Of a stretch of DNA of 64,000 bases, positions 27,406 to 37,327 are shown one piece after another; the first letter of the stretch is position 1; each line of letters opens with the position of its first letter. Under the pieces are notes generated by a model. The model saw only the letters and a program-made list of their open reading frames with translations, was not told the DNA's origin and searched no databases. Both the position numbers and the translations under genes were made by a program. Source of the stretch: Chitinophaga hostae (lineage in GTDB: Bacteria > Bacteroidota > Bacteroidia > Chitinophagales > Chitinophagaceae); NCBI RefSeq assembly GCF_018224885.1, contig NZ_JAGTXB010000005.1, forward strand, positions 124,001 to 188,000, read 5' to 3'.

Positions 27406-27686
27406 TTAAGCATCATTTATTGCGTTAGCGCTGATGCTCATCCTGGGCTTCGTGAGTAACACTTCATGCTCCAGCTCACTGCTTTTAAAAAAGCAGTCTT
27501 GCCGCGGCCCGGATCTATCTGCTGCGCGTCACCACCTTCGTGGTAAACAGCCAGCTGCCCGCCATCGGCATGCACCCAATCACTGTTCAGGTAAATGATC
27601 ATCGAATATTGCCGGCTATCGTTAGTGTGGAACTGATCCGGGCGTTTTTGTAAAAGCTGCCTGCTTCCTATAAGGTATGGTGAAAT
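27406..27686 (-). pseudogene. 2OG-Fe(II) oxygenase remnant with frameshift
   Basis: The reverse strand encodes DQFHTNDSRQYSMIIYLNSD, then WVHADGGQLAVYH and QIDPGRGKTAF. After a frameshift in the TTTTTTAAAA tract at about 27485-27494 it goes on as SSELEHEVLLTKPRMSIS and a stop at 27406. This is the second half of a prolyl-4-hydroxylase-like 2OG-Fe(II) oxygenase (pattern DxF..ndsR..S.I.YLN..W...DGG.L and EHEV......R.SI). The N-terminal half is missing. A hairpin (AATGGCC / GGCCATT) follows at about 27379-27406. Confidence 0.6.
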
Positions 27687-28005
27687 TCATAAGCGTAATA
27701 CCGGTATAGCAGGAACGATTCAGGGGTGAAGCTAACTGGAAATAAAGGATTTTAAGAAGGAATAGCTAATATTCTTTTAAAACAGGTTAATATCTGCATT
27801 AAATTTATTTTTCTATCTGCTAATTTCACTGCGGAAGTGCATGAAACTTCCCTGCTACATGACTGAACAACTGCGTGCTGAGCTACAGGAACAAGAAAAA
27901 GAAAAACAATCTTCCACTTTATTTGAACTGTTTAACAACAGGTTGATCCTGTTTGCCAGGAACATGCTGCCGGCGAGAGGAAAAACAATACAACGCTACA
28001 ACAAT

Positions 28006-29994
28006 ATGAATACCATCAAAGTTTTATTTTCAGCAGTATGCTGGTTCGGAATGTCTTTTTACGCTACGGCACAGTCGCCCCGCTGGGCGATGGCTACGGA
28101 TGGCGGCATCCGGTGGACGGTGCAGGGAGGCAGTCCGCATACCGACCATATTGAAATGAGCGGTAAGCAGCTTTCCGGCATCATTACCTATGGCGTCAAT
28201 GCAGCGCAGGAGTTGCTACTGAAAAAGCAGCTCGTATTCCCGATGCTGCGTACCATTCCGAATAACACGCATGCCAGTCTGAAAACGGATTTTGACGGTA
28301 CAGAGCTGCCGTCGATAATGGCGGATGGTATTGCACTGAAGACTGTACCGGCGAATTTTTACCTGAAAGGTTTTCTGCGTATACATTCCCGCAGCAACAC
28401 GCCAATAACGGTAACGGATATATTATTTCCATCGGTCGATAAGGCCGGGTTTATACAAACCAGGGAGCTGGTAAACAATGGCTCCCGCACCTGCCGCATA
28501 CGGATCGATAGTTTGGTAGTGGAGCGGCATACCGCGGCGGACAAAGGGGTATACGGGGAATACATAATCCGTTCGGAAGTAACCGGCTATGGCAGCTTTG
28601 AGCTGGCGCCGGGACAAAAACATACACTGGGCATTATTTATACTGCACGTAAAATCAGTACACCGGCCTATTATTTTTCGCCGGCATATGAGCTTACCCG
28701 CAGGGTGGCTTTTGTAAAAGAGCTGATGCAGGACCTGGTGCTGGAAACCCCCAATGATACGATCAACCGGGGTTTTGCCTTTGCCAAGGTGCGGGCTGCA
28801 GAAAGTATTTATGACACCAAAGCAGGCCTGATGCATGGTCCGGGTGGCGGAGCGTACTACGCTGCCATCTGGGCCAATGATCAGGCGGAGTATGTGAACC
28901 CGTTTTTTCCTTTCCTGGGTAATGCTGCCGGCAATGAATCGGCCATCAACAGTTTCCGCTTGTTTGCCGGTTATATGAATGCCGCATACAAGCCTATCCC
29001 CAGTTCTATTATTGCTGAGGGAGATGGATACTGGAACGGTGCCGGCGATCGCGGCGATCAGGCCATGATTGCCTATGGAGCGGCGCGTTTTGCGCTGGCT
29101 TCCGGCGATACTGCTACCGCAAGACAGCTGTATCCATTGATCAACTGGTGCCTGCAATACCTGGAACTACATAAGCGCCCCGATGGCATTATCAACTCTG
29201 ATGCCGACGAATTGGAAGGACGTTTTCCGGCGGGCAAGGCTAATCTTTCTACGAATGCGCTGGCATACGGCGCCTACCAGGGCGCCGCTTTCCTGGCAAC
29301 CGCGCTGGGAGATAAAGATACCGCCGCGTTGTATAACCGCCGCGCCAAACAGCTGGGCGCCGATATAGAGCGTTTTTTCGGACATACAGTACAAGGCTTT
29401 GACACCTATCGTTATTATGAAGAGAATACAGTGCTGCGTTCCTGGATTTGTTTGCCGCTGGTAATGGGTATCAACGAACGCAGGGACGCTACCATGAAGG
29501 CATTATTATCGCCTTACCTCTGGACACAGAACGGCATCCTTACTGCTGCAGGGGATCACACGTTCTGGGATCGTTCTACCCTGTATGCGTTCCGCGGACT
29601 ATTTTTTGCCGGCGCTACCGACACCACTTTAAAATACCTGGCTTATTATACCGGTCAGCGTTTGCTGGGAGAACACGTACCTTACCCGGTAGAAGCGTGG
29701 CCGGAAGGAGGAGAGCGGCATCTTTCCGCAGAAAGCGGGTTGTATTGCCGGGTGATTACAGAAGGACTTTTTGGAATGGCGCCCACGGGGCTGCGCAGTT
29801 TTGAGATGTGTCCCCGGTTACCGGCTACCTGGAACCAGATGGCGCTGCGCCATATCCGCGCATTTGGCGCCGATATGGATATAGCTGTGAAGCGTGTGGG
29901 AAAGCAGTTGAAAGTAACGGTAACGGATAAGGGAAAAGTAGTAACCGCTCAAAACTGGAATGGTAAGGAGACGATCCGGGTGCAGCTGCTATAG
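28006..29994 (+). CDS. Six-hairpin glycosidase-like secreted protein
   Basis: 662 residues from ATG 28006 (MNTIKVLFSAVCWFGMSFYA, a signal peptide cut after TAQ). The frame is open back to 27841, but that extension would put the signal peptide internally. The N-terminal 240 residues are beta-rich and the C-terminal 400 form an alpha/alpha toroid: GGAYYAAIWANDQAEYVNPF, PDGIINSDADELEGRFPAGK, YEENTVLRSWICLPLVMGIN, ESGLYCRVITEGLFGMAPTG. This resembles six-hairpin glycosidases, but I cannot name the GH family. It faces a SusC/SusD pair, consistent with glycan use. Confidence 0.78.
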   Translation: MNTIKVLFSAVCWFGMSFYATAQSPRWAMATDGGIRWTVQGGSPHTDHIEMSGKQLSGIITYGVNAAQELLLKKQLVFPMLRTIPNNTHASLKTDFDGTELPSIMADGIALKTVPANFYLKGFLRIHSRSNTPITVTDILFPSVDKAGFIQTRELVNNGSRTCRIRIDSLVVERHTAADKGVYGEYIIRSEVTGYGSFELAPGQKHTLGIIYTARKISTPAYYFSPAYELTRRVAFVKELMQDLVLETPNDTINRGFAFAKVRAAESIYDTKAGLMHGPGGGAYYAAIWANDQAEYVNPFFPFLGNAAGNESAINSFRLFAGYMNAAYKPIPSSIIAEGDGYWNGAGDRGDQAMIAYGAARFALASGDTATARQLYPLINWCLQYLELHKRPDGIINSDADELEGRFPAGKANLSTNALAYGAYQGAAFLATALGDKDTAALYNRRAKQLGADIERFFGHTVQGFDTYRYYEENTVLRSWICLPLVMGINERRDATMKALLSPYLWTQNGILTAAGDHTFWDRSTLYAFRGLFFAGATDTTLKYLAYYTGQRLLGEHVPYPVEAWPEGGERHLSAESGLYCRVITEGLFGMAPTGLRSFEMCPRLPATWNQMALRHIRAFGADMDIAVKRVGKQLKVTVTDKGKVVTAQNWNGKETIRVQLL

Positions 29995-29995
29995 G

Positions 29996-30226
29996 CAGCG
30001 GGCTATCGGAGCGGGTTTTTGTCTTGCCCAGGATTAGACTGATTTTGATGATTTAAAGGATTTTTTCGTTTTTGATTTTAAAAGATTAAGGGAGATAGAA
30101 GCGGATATTCGCGTCTATCTCCCTTAATCTTTTAAATCAAAACATAATCACGAGAAAAAAATCCTTTAAATCATCAAAATCAGTCTAATCCTGGGCAAAA
30201 CAAAAACTCGCTCCGATAGCCTGCTG
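29996..30226. repeat. Giant inverted repeat (two arms of about 110 nt) between convergent genes
   Basis: The left arm from 29996 and the right arm ending at 30226 are near-perfect reverse complements (for example CCAGGATTAGACTGATTTTG on the left and its complement on the right). One internal difference of about 10 nt sits near 30063-30160, and the centre is AGATAGAAGCG-N4-TTCGCGTCTATCT. It fills the gap between the glycosidase stop (29994) and the SusD stop (30235), so it would fold in both transcripts as a bidirectional terminator. The CCAGGATTA core is shared with the repeat at 19933-20150. Confidence 0.88.
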
Positions 30227-30234
30227 CGTCCCAA

Positions 30235-31926
30235 TTACTGCCCTTTTCCAAAATCAGGTGCGTTTTTATCGTACCATATTCTTTGTGAACTCAGGGTTGG
30301 TACATCCTGTGCATTTGGTGTAAAGCCCTGTTGTTGCATGGCTGCACTCCAGTTGGCGCGGTTTACTTCTCCCGGGTCCAGCAGCCAGAAGCGGCGGGGG
30401 ATTAATTCGTTAAAAGTTTCCCTGGCGTAATAGGTGGAAGTGAGTTTGGGGTAGCCTGTGCGTCTGCAAAAAACAAATGCTTCATTGGCCTGCCGGTAAA
30501 AACTCAGGTACTCCTGTATATAGATGCGTTCCAGGTTGTTGACACCATTAAATTTTACGTTGGGATTTTTCAGATAATTACCAATTTCGGTGGAGCCGTC
30601 GCCGCTGTAACCGGTGGTGGAAACGGCTGCGATGGCGATGGCATTATTGGTTTGAATGGAAGAGGAGATCCCTTTATTGTACCATTCTTCCGCGGTACCT
30701 TTTGTGTCTATGCCCCCTGCATATCCTTTCTGTATGAATTCAGCCATATAAAAGCAGGTTTCCGCGTAGGTGACCGGAACATCCATGAAATTGCCGGTGG
30801 CATTATTGAGTTTCGGTGAAAAGAATTTGCGGTTGATGGCTGATATCAGGTTGTATTTGGTGATGGGACCAATATTAAAAGGATTGCTGATGTAAGCTGC
30901 CACGGTTGGATTGGTGGTCCAGTCGGCGGGGCCTCCCTGGAACATGATCAGCGGATCTGCCGGATTGATAAACGCCGGAAGTGTGACGCTGTATTTCGTC
31001 AGACTATCCTTATAACCTCCTACCAGGTCATTTTTTTCATAGTATATCGGCAGGCGGGGATCATTACTTTTTTTAAGGAATGTCATAACAGAAGTGGTCG
31101 CATAACGACGGCTGCGGTAGTCTATATCGCCGCTGCTGCCAAATGGCGCATAAGTGCTGTTCAGATATTTCACCTGGGAATCATCGCCGCTGATGGGGCC
31201 TGTAGGATCTTTCAGCACCTGCTGGAAGATGGTTCTGCATTTGGCATTATCTGCATTTTCCAGTCTGGCGGCTATTCTGAGCTTCAGGGTATTGGCAAGT
31301 TTTACCCATTTTACCCAGTCGCTCTGATAAAAAATATCCGACTTTCCGTATCCGATCTGCTCGGGCTGTGAGTTATCCGTCAGTGCTTTGATGGCGTTGT
31401 CCAGTTGAGAAAGCCAGTTGTCCATGAGTGCGGGTTGTTCGTCAAACACCGGGCTGTACATGGTTTGATAGCGTCCTTCAATTGCCTGTGAATAAGGAAT
31501 GGAGCCATTCATATCCGTTACCTTGATACCATGCAGCACCTGTAAAATGTAGGTCACTGCTTTGATCCGCTGGAACTGGTCTTTGTTGGTCATTTCATCT
31601 GCCTGTTTCCTTATTTCAAACAAATTGGGCAGAATTTGCAGGTAATAATTATTGTACCGGGTATTCACATTCCCGGTAATTTCATACGGACTGGAAGTTA
31701 CTGATTGCGTAAAGCGCATCAGTTGTTCCATGCTTTCCCATACCCATTCGGTTCCCTGGTAGGTAACGATCTTATCCTGGGAGTAGGTAAGGAGGAATTT
31801 AACATCCGGTTTGGTTACGAGACTGGGATCGGTGTTGATGTCGCCAAAATTCTTTGAACAGGAAGCAATGCCCAGCAATGCTGCCAGGAGGCTGTATTTT
31901 ATATATCGGTTTACGCTGTTTTTCAT
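30235..31926 (-). CDS. SusD/RagB family nutrient-binding lipoprotein (SusD-like_2)
   Basis: 563 residues from ATG 31926 (MKNSVNRYIKYSLLAALLGI), with lipobox LLGIASC. The mature protein begins SKNFGDINTDP and carries the TPR-rich SusD-like_2 fold (FLLTYSQDKIVTYQGTEWVW, RIKAVTYILQVLHGIKVTDM, YSQAIEGRYQTMYSPVFDEQ). It should cap the SusC barrel 30 bp upstream in the operon and bind an oligosaccharide or other large nutrient at the cell surface. No sigma/anti-sigma pair is adjacent, so regulation is not apparent. Confidence 0.93.
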   Translation of the reverse strand: MKNSVNRYIKYSLLAALLGIASCSKNFGDINTDPSLVTKPDVKFLLTYSQDKIVTYQGTEWVWESMEQLMRFTQSVTSSPYEITGNVNTRYNNYYLQILPNLFEIRKQADEMTNKDQFQRIKAVTYILQVLHGIKVTDMNGSIPYSQAIEGRYQTMYSPVFDEQPALMDNWLSQLDNAIKALTDNSQPEQIGYGKSDIFYQSDWVKWVKLANTLKLRIAARLENADNAKCRTIFQQVLKDPTGPISGDDSQVKYLNSTYAPFGSSGDIDYRSRRYATTSVMTFLKKSNDPRLPIYYEKNDLVGGYKDSLTKYSVTLPAFINPADPLIMFQGGPADWTTNPTVAAYISNPFNIGPITKYNLISAINRKFFSPKLNNATGNFMDVPVTYAETCFYMAEFIQKGYAGGIDTKGTAEEWYNKGISSSIQTNNAIAIAAVSTTGYSGDGSTEIGNYLKNPNVKFNGVNNLERIYIQEYLSFYRQANEAFVFCRRTGYPKLTSTYYARETFNELIPRRFWLLDPGEVNRANWSAAMQQQGFTPNAQDVPTLSSQRIWYDKNAPDFGKGQ

Positions 31927-31956
31927 AATTGTTGTTTTTAGTAAGTACAATTTTAC

Positions 31957-34900
31957 CTAGAAACCCACCTTTATAGTGCCTGCGATAGAGCGAATCATCG
32001 GCAAAAATCCTTCTTCACCGGAAAATGCGGTGTTGTTGGAGTTGTTGGAGGCAGGGTTGTAGTTATAAGGCAGGGAATTGTACAGGTATAAAAGATCGCG
32101 TCCTACAATTGCCACGCTGAGATTGTTGAGCATCATTTTCTTACAGAGCTGGGGTGAAAACTGGTAAGACAAGGATACCTGCCGCAGCGAGATCCATGAA
32201 TTTTTCTTGATCCAGTAATCGGCGACGCCGGTAGAAGAGGAGCCGTAACGATAGTAGAACTGTGGTGCATGGCTGGGTTCAACATATCCTTTCTCGTAGG
32301 CCTGTTGGTAGGTCATGCCACCTACATTCACCTGTGTGCCATTGGGCTGTGTGATCATTTGTCCTTTGGCAAATACACCATCCGGGATGAGGCCATCATC
32401 GTAGGTTTGCTGATCGTAGGCACTTGTCCAGGTAATACCGCCGTGGTCAGCATCCCTTCCTGCCAGTGTATTGGGGAATACGCCGGTGTGGGTGCCGTAA
32501 CGGTAGGTGAGCAGTACGAAGTCGCCGCCGAATTTACCATCGAGTAATACATTCAATGAAAAGTTCTTATAGCGGAAAGTATTGCCCCATCCTGCGCGGA
32601 ACTTAGCATTAATATCTCCTACATCCTGCAGGGTATTGCTGCGTACGGGGAAGCCTGTACGTGCATCGGAGCGCCATGCGAGTTCGGGTTTGCCATTGTT
32701 GGGATCATCAATGGGTTTGCCGTTGGCGTCTGTAGCCTGGTAGGTTTTGGAGTGGATGAGGGTACGCAGGGTACCGTAGGATTTACCTACTACTGCCCAG
32801 GTACTGATTTCCCCGATATTGGCTCCCAGGTCATATTCTGTTCTGCCGGTTGCCAGGTCTACGATCATATTTTTATTGCGGGAATAGTTCAGGTTGGTGC
32901 TCCACTCAAAGTGTTTTGTTTTGATGGGGGTACCGTCGATCATCACTTCAATACCGCGGTTCTGGATATTACCGGCATTGATGATAATGCCCTGCAGTCC
33001 GGATTCCGGCGGGGTAGCAATATCGAGGATCTGTCTTTTCGTATTATCCTGGTAAAGGGATACATCGAAGCCTATCCTGTTTTCAAGGAAGCGCATTTCT
33101 GCTCCCACCTCTTTAGCAATTTTCCTTTCTGATTGCAGGTTGGGCTGGAGTGCGATGATTTTTCCGGTCACCGGATCCTTATAACCACTATAGGTAGAGA
33201 TAGGCAGATCTAAGCCATTGGATTGGGTATAGCCGTTAAACGCAAACCCGGGGTTGATGGTAAATGGATCGGTATCGTTACCTAACCAGGCGATGTTACC
33301 TCTTAACTTACCATAGGAAATCCATGCCGGCAGTTTGAATGTTTCGGAAAACAGCCAGGAAAGACTGACGGATGGATAGGTATAAAAGAAGTTACCGGTA
33401 CCATTGCTATATGCCAGTGCGGAGGACCAGTCGCCTCGGAAGGTACCCTGGAGGAACAACTGGTTTTTCCAGGCCAGGTCGGCGCTGGCATAAAGGGAGT
33501 TCATCGCTTTTCTCGATCTCAGTCCGCCCGTTGCTTTGGGCTTATTGACGGAATTGGAGAGGAAGTAATTACCGGGATAGCTTAATCCGCCGTCGGTTTC
33601 ATCGTAATTATAGGAGGTTTGCAACCGTTGTGTTTCACCGCCAATGTATCCGCTGAGGTCCAGGTCTTTGGTGAGTGGTTTGTTGATCATGGCCATCCAT
33701 TTCAGGAAGTAGCTTTCTTTGCTGGTATGTCCGATGCCATATAATCCACCGGCAAACCCGGGGTTCTGGCCCAGTTCTTTATTTTCGATACGGGTATACA
33801 GGTTGTTAACGCTTGCCTCCAGGATCAGTTTTATCCAGGGGTTGATGGTAGCGGTGAGGGCTACACGACCGCGGATGGTTTGTTCATTCTGGAGGTAGGT
33901 GTTTTCGAATAAGTTGAACCAGAAGCGGGATTCGGGTGCTTTATTAGGTTCATTCGGATCCGAAAGATTGGGGGTGCCCCCGAATATGCTGGTATATTTA
34001 TCTTTCTGCATCCAGTATTTGGTATCGTAGTTACGGGGCAGCAGCCAGGTAAACAGTTTACCAAAGTTATAGGAAGCGAAGGCATCGAGACCGCCAAGGC
34101 GTGGCGGGTTGGTACCGGAGAAGTCGGTGTAGTTGGCGCCTACGTCGGCACTGAGCCATTTGTTAATGACATGTGTAACGCGTGCGTCTATACTGTTTTT
34201 GAGCATGCTGTTTTTGGCAACAACGCCATCGCTTTGATCGCGGGTATAGGATACCCGGAAAGTGGAGCGTTCGTTACCGCCGTCGAGTGCCACGTTGGTG
34301 GCGGAGCCGTGACCGGTTTGAAAGGCATCCAGGAAGTTATTGGGCTGGGCTACATATTTGGTGGGTGTGCCGTCGTAGTTGGTCACATCCTGTCCGGTGA
34401 AGCGGGGCCCCCAGTTTTCCAGCTCGCGGCCTATTTGTCTGTCGATATAAGGTTTGCCGGTATTCGGATCAACCGGGAATATTTTGGTTCTCCACCTGTT
34501 GGTGGGGCCATAGTTTGGATCGCGGGCATCTGTAAAGAAGTCGCCAACGGTTCCGCCGCCAAACTCGTTCTGGAAGTCGGGGCCGGAATAGGGTTTAAAC
34601 ACGTTGAACGTTTGACTAACGTTAATGCCTAAACCTTTTCTTTCGCGTCCTTTTTTGGTGGTGATGAGGATAACGCCGTTGATAGAGCGGGAGCCATAAA
34701 GGGCGGCGGCGGCAGATCCTTTCAATACCGTAACGGATTCAAAATCTTCCATGTTAAGATTTTTCAGGTCGTTACCAAAGTCGCGTCCTGTACCGCCAAA
34801 CGTATTGTTTTCAACGATCACCCCGTCGATGACGAAGATGGGTTGGTTATTGTTACGCAGGGTGGAGTTACCACGGATCACTATTTTGGAGCTTCCAAAG

Positions 34901-35391
34901 AGGCCGCCCGCGCCCTGGTCTATTTGTACGCCGGCTACTTTTCCCTGGAGGGCATTTACCGGGTTTACTTCATTGGTGACGGCGAGGTCGGCGCCTTTTA
35001 TTTCAGTTGCGGAGTATCCCAGGCTCTTCTTGGCTTTGGTAATACCCAGCGCTGTTACCACCACTTCACCGAGTTGTTTATTATCTTCTGTAACAGTCAC
35101 GTTGATGACGGTTTGGTTATTGACCGGGACTTCCTGCCGGAGGAAGCCGATCGCATTAAAGATAAGAACGCCGTTTGCGGGTACGCTGATGGTATAAATA
35201 CCCAGTGCATCTGTAATGGCGCCTGTCTGGCTGCCTTTCAGCAGTATGGATACGCCGGGAATCGGTTCCTTGTTGGGGGAGGTGACTTTACCGGAGACTT
35301 TAATGTTTTGAGCGAATACTGAACTGCAGCAGACGAGAAGCAGGTACAGAGAAATGACCCTGCGTTTGCAGGAATGTAGAAATTTCCACAT
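31957..35391 (-). CDS. SusC/RagA family TonB-linked outer-membrane protein
   Basis: 1144 residues. A signal peptide (LYLLLVCCSSVFAQ) leads into a carboxypeptidase-D-like domain (VSGKVTSPNKEPIPGVSILL) at about 30-115. The plug has the SusC motifs VTALGITKAKKSLGYSATEI, NALQGKVAGVQIDQG and NNQPIFVIDGVIVENNTFGG. A 22-strand barrel follows to the C-terminal AGTIKVGF. It imports the ligand delivered by the SusD partner, energised by TonB. The substrate is unknown; the facing glycosidase suggests a glycan. Confidence 0.95.
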   Translation of the reverse strand: MWKFLHSCKRRVISLYLLLVCCSSVFAQNIKVSGKVTSPNKEPIPGVSILLKGSQTGAITDALGIYTISVPANGVLIFNAIGFLRQEVPVNNQTVINVTVTEDNKQLGEVVVTALGITKAKKSLGYSATEIKGADLAVTNEVNPVNALQGKVAGVQIDQGAGGLFGSSKIVIRGNSTLRNNNQPIFVIDGVIVENNTFGGTGRDFGNDLKNLNMEDFESVTVLKGSAAAALYGSRSINGVILITTKKGRERKGLGINVSQTFNVFKPYSGPDFQNEFGGGTVGDFFTDARDPNYGPTNRWRTKIFPVDPNTGKPYIDRQIGRELENWGPRFTGQDVTNYDGTPTKYVAQPNNFLDAFQTGHGSATNVALDGGNERSTFRVSYTRDQSDGVVAKNSMLKNSIDARVTHVINKWLSADVGANYTDFSGTNPPRLGGLDAFASYNFGKLFTWLLPRNYDTKYWMQKDKYTSIFGGTPNLSDPNEPNKAPESRFWFNLFENTYLQNEQTIRGRVALTATINPWIKLILEASVNNLYTRIENKELGQNPGFAGGLYGIGHTSKESYFLKWMAMINKPLTKDLDLSGYIGGETQRLQTSYNYDETDGGLSYPGNYFLSNSVNKPKATGGLRSRKAMNSLYASADLAWKNQLFLQGTFRGDWSSALAYSNGTGNFFYTYPSVSLSWLFSETFKLPAWISYGKLRGNIAWLGNDTDPFTINPGFAFNGYTQSNGLDLPISTYSGYKDPVTGKIIALQPNLQSERKIAKEVGAEMRFLENRIGFDVSLYQDNTKRQILDIATPPESGLQGIIINAGNIQNRGIEVMIDGTPIKTKHFEWSTNLNYSRNKNMIVDLATGRTEYDLGANIGEISTWAVVGKSYGTLRTLIHSKTYQATDANGKPIDDPNNGKPELAWRSDARTGFPVRSNTLQDVGDINAKFRAGWGNTFRYKNFSLNVLLDGKFGGDFVLLTYRYGTHTGVFPNTLAGRDADHGGITWTSAYDQQTYDDGLIPDGVFAKGQMITQPNGTQVNVGGMTYQQAYEKGYVEPSHAPQFYYRYGSSSTGVADYWIKKNSWISLRQVSLSYQFSPQLCKKMMLNNLSVAIVGRDLLYLYNSLPYNYNPASNNSNNTAFSGEEGFLPMIRSIAGTIKVGF

Positions 35392-35690
35392 ACTTGATTG
35401 TTTAGAGGTTGATAAATAATTAGCGCCATAACTGAATGAATGCGTGCGATTGGCTTATATGTTCATTACGGTTGATTTGCTTCGACAATCTATCTACGAT
35501 TACAGGTATATTTCTTCACTGATCGGAAAGGGATAATCCTACGTTGTCCACTTTATTAAAACACCTGTGTTATCCAAATGTTTAGCGAAAAAGGATTAAA
35601 TCTGCTCTTGCTACAGAAGATACAACAACAGCATGATATTTTTCTGAAAAAAATAAGCCCCGGATATCCTTTATCCGTTAAATTTAGGCC

Positions 35691-36059
35691 ATGAATTTAA
35701 TCGGTAATATCCTGTGGCTCATCTTTGGGGGTTTCGTCACATTTCTGCAGTATATGGTCAGCGGTTTGCTGCTATGCGTTACTATTATTGGTATTCCTTT
35801 CGGCCTGCAATGCTTCAAGATAGGTTTCTTTACACTGTTGCCTTTTGGCAGGCAGGTAAGAGAGGTACCGGGACAAACCGGGTGTTTGTCGACCATTTTT
35901 AACATCATCTGGATCTTCCTGGGCGGTATCTGGATAGCTTTAACGCATCTGGGATTTGGTTTGCTGCTGGCTATCACTATTATCGGGATTCCTTTTGCAC
36001 GTCAGCATTTTAAGCTGATGAGCCTTAGCTTTACCCCGTTTGGCAAGGAAATTTATTAA
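35691..36059 (+). CDS. YccF domain-containing inner-membrane protein
   Basis: 122 residues composed of two similar hydrophobic repeats of the YccF (DUF307) type: NILWLIFGGFVTFLQYMVSG with ITIIGIPFGLQCFK-like continuation, and FNIIWIFLGGIWIALTHLGF with ITIIGIPFARQHFKLMSLSF. It ends with the typical TPFGKEIY. The function is unknown. A TAAATTTA promoter-like box sits about 10 bp before the start. It is divergent from SusC, with 299 bp between. Confidence 0.88.
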   Translation: MNLIGNILWLIFGGFVTFLQYMVSGLLLCVTIIGIPFGLQCFKIGFFTLLPFGRQVREVPGQTGCLSTIFNIIWIFLGGIWIALTHLGFGLLLAITIIGIPFARQHFKLMSLSFTPFGKEIY

Positions 36060-36121
36060 GGCTGTGTGTGCCGCTGTTGGCATGACTATTGGATTCCTGT
36101 TTCCAGACTAAAACCTGGTAT

Positions 36122-36322
36122 ATGAAAAAGATATTATTTGCGGCAGCAGCCGTTGGTACAGCAGCATCCCTGGTTTTATTGTATATGAAGAAACGCCATC
36201 AGGGAGAAAACCTATTGGATAATGCCAAGGATACCATCCGGGAATCGGCGAAAACCATGCGTAATTATATGCGCAAGGCCAAAACGGAAACAGATGGTAT
36301 GTACAGCAATGCTATGGGTTAA
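36122..36322 (+). CDS. Small YtxH-like membrane-anchored protein
   Basis: 66 residues from ATG 36122 (MKKILFAAAAVGTAASLVLL), one N-terminal helix followed by a charged amphipathic helix (NLLDNAKDTIRESAKTMRNY, MRKAKTETDG). The layout matches YtxH-like general stress proteins, but the match is short. It lies 62 bp downstream of yccF and ends at a strong terminator. Confidence 0.6.
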   Translation: MKKILFAAAAVGTAASLVLLYMKKRHQGENLLDNAKDTIRESAKTMRNYMRKAKTETDGMYSNAMG

Positions 36323-36348
36323 ATGATATTGAATTTTTGAAACTATAG

Positions 36349-36376
36349 CGCGCCCGGTGTCCGGGCGCGTTTTTTT
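36349..36376 (+). terminator. Intrinsic terminator after the YtxH-like gene
   Basis: A perfect 9-bp GC-rich stem (CGCGCCCGG / CCGGGCGCG) with a TGT loop, followed by seven T. Confidence 0.88.
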
Positions 36377-36588
36377 GTGCTTTTTGAAAAGAAACCGGTT
36401 GCATTCCACAGAAAACCGTATGTTTACGGCATCATCATTATCTCCACATATCTATACCGGATTGCCAAAAATCCGCCTTCCCTGAAAGGGAACAGGCTTT
36501 CCTTTCACTGATTTTCCCCGGCAAGCAATTTAATTTTTTCCGGCGCAATGCGCTGTGGGCAACCTTTTGCCCTTCAAACACGTACTAC

Positions 36589-37287
36589 ATGATACCAGCA
36601 AATAATAAGGCCATTGTACTGGCCGCATTGAAACAACTCATCGGAGCGCGTAATCCTGATGTAACAGACACCTATGTGCATGACAGTTATATCCAGCACA
36701 GCCCGCTGGTGAAAGACGGGAAAACGGGCTTGCAGGAAGCGCTGCAACAACTGAAGAAAATGCCGGCGGCGCCGGCACCTGCCACTTCTCCGGTGGTACG
36801 CAGTATCGAAGACGGTCATTTTGTAATGATACATATGGATGTTGCCTTTATGGGCAAAAAAATGGCCGTTGTGGATCTTTATCGCTTAGAAGGAGGGAAG
36901 CTGGCTGAACACTGGGATGCCACCCAGGAGCAGCCGGGAGAGGTTAATATAACGCATGGCGCAACAACTATAGAAGATCTGGCACAGACCGTGGAAAATA
37001 AGCAACTGGTGGCCGCATTTTACCGGCAGCCTGATGCCGCCTTGCTGGCGCCGGATTTCGTGAGCCATGACCCGTTATATACCAGCCCTGGTTTATTTGA
37101 CCAACTGACCGTTCACCGGATTTTGGGAGAAGGCAACTTTGTGATGGTGCAATGTTCCGCTGAGCGAAACGGTGTAAACATGGTAGTGTATGACATCTTC
37201 CGGGCAAAAAATCACCTGCTGGCAGAACATTGGCGGGTAGTCCAGGTCATTCCCGCGGTAATGCCTCATCCTAATGGTATGATATAA
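36589..37287 (+). CDS. Two-domain SnoaL-like protein
   Basis: 232 residues made of two NTF2-fold SnoaL-like domains. The first (1-123) has DTYVHDSYIQHSPLVKDGKT and EDGHFVMIHMDVAFMGKKMA, VVDLYRLEGGKLAEHWD. The second (124-232) repeats the plan with FVSHDPLYTS, LGEGNFVMVQCSAERNGVNM and VVYDIFRAKNHLLAEHWRVV. Single-domain relatives are annotated as predicted SnoaL-like aldol-condensation enzymes. The shared AEHW supports internal duplication. There is no signal peptide, and the substrate is unknown. Confidence 0.85.
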   Translation: MIPANNKAIVLAALKQLIGARNPDVTDTYVHDSYIQHSPLVKDGKTGLQEALQQLKKMPAAPAPATSPVVRSIEDGHFVMIHMDVAFMGKKMAVVDLYRLEGGKLAEHWDATQEQPGEVNITHGATTIEDLAQTVENKQLVAAFYRQPDAALLAPDFVSHDPLYTSPGLFDQLTVHRILGEGNFVMVQCSAERNGVNMVVYDIFRAKNHLLAEHWRVVQVIPAVMPHPNGMI

Positions 37288-37298
37288 CATTTTACCAG

Positions 37299-37327
37299 CC
37301 AGGCTGTTCTTTTTTTGAGCAGCCTGG
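37299..37327. terminator. Hairpin between convergent SnoaL-like and YdeI genes
   Basis: CCAGGCTGTTC pairs with GAGCAGCCTGG around a T7 loop, directly against the YdeI stop codon. It probably ends transcription from one or both sides, although no long T-run follows it on the plus strand. Confidence 0.5.

Noticed and set aside
27841-28005. Longer start for the glycosidase-like protein
   Set aside because: The extra 55 residues precede a clear signal peptide beginning at 28006 and have no signal character themselves.
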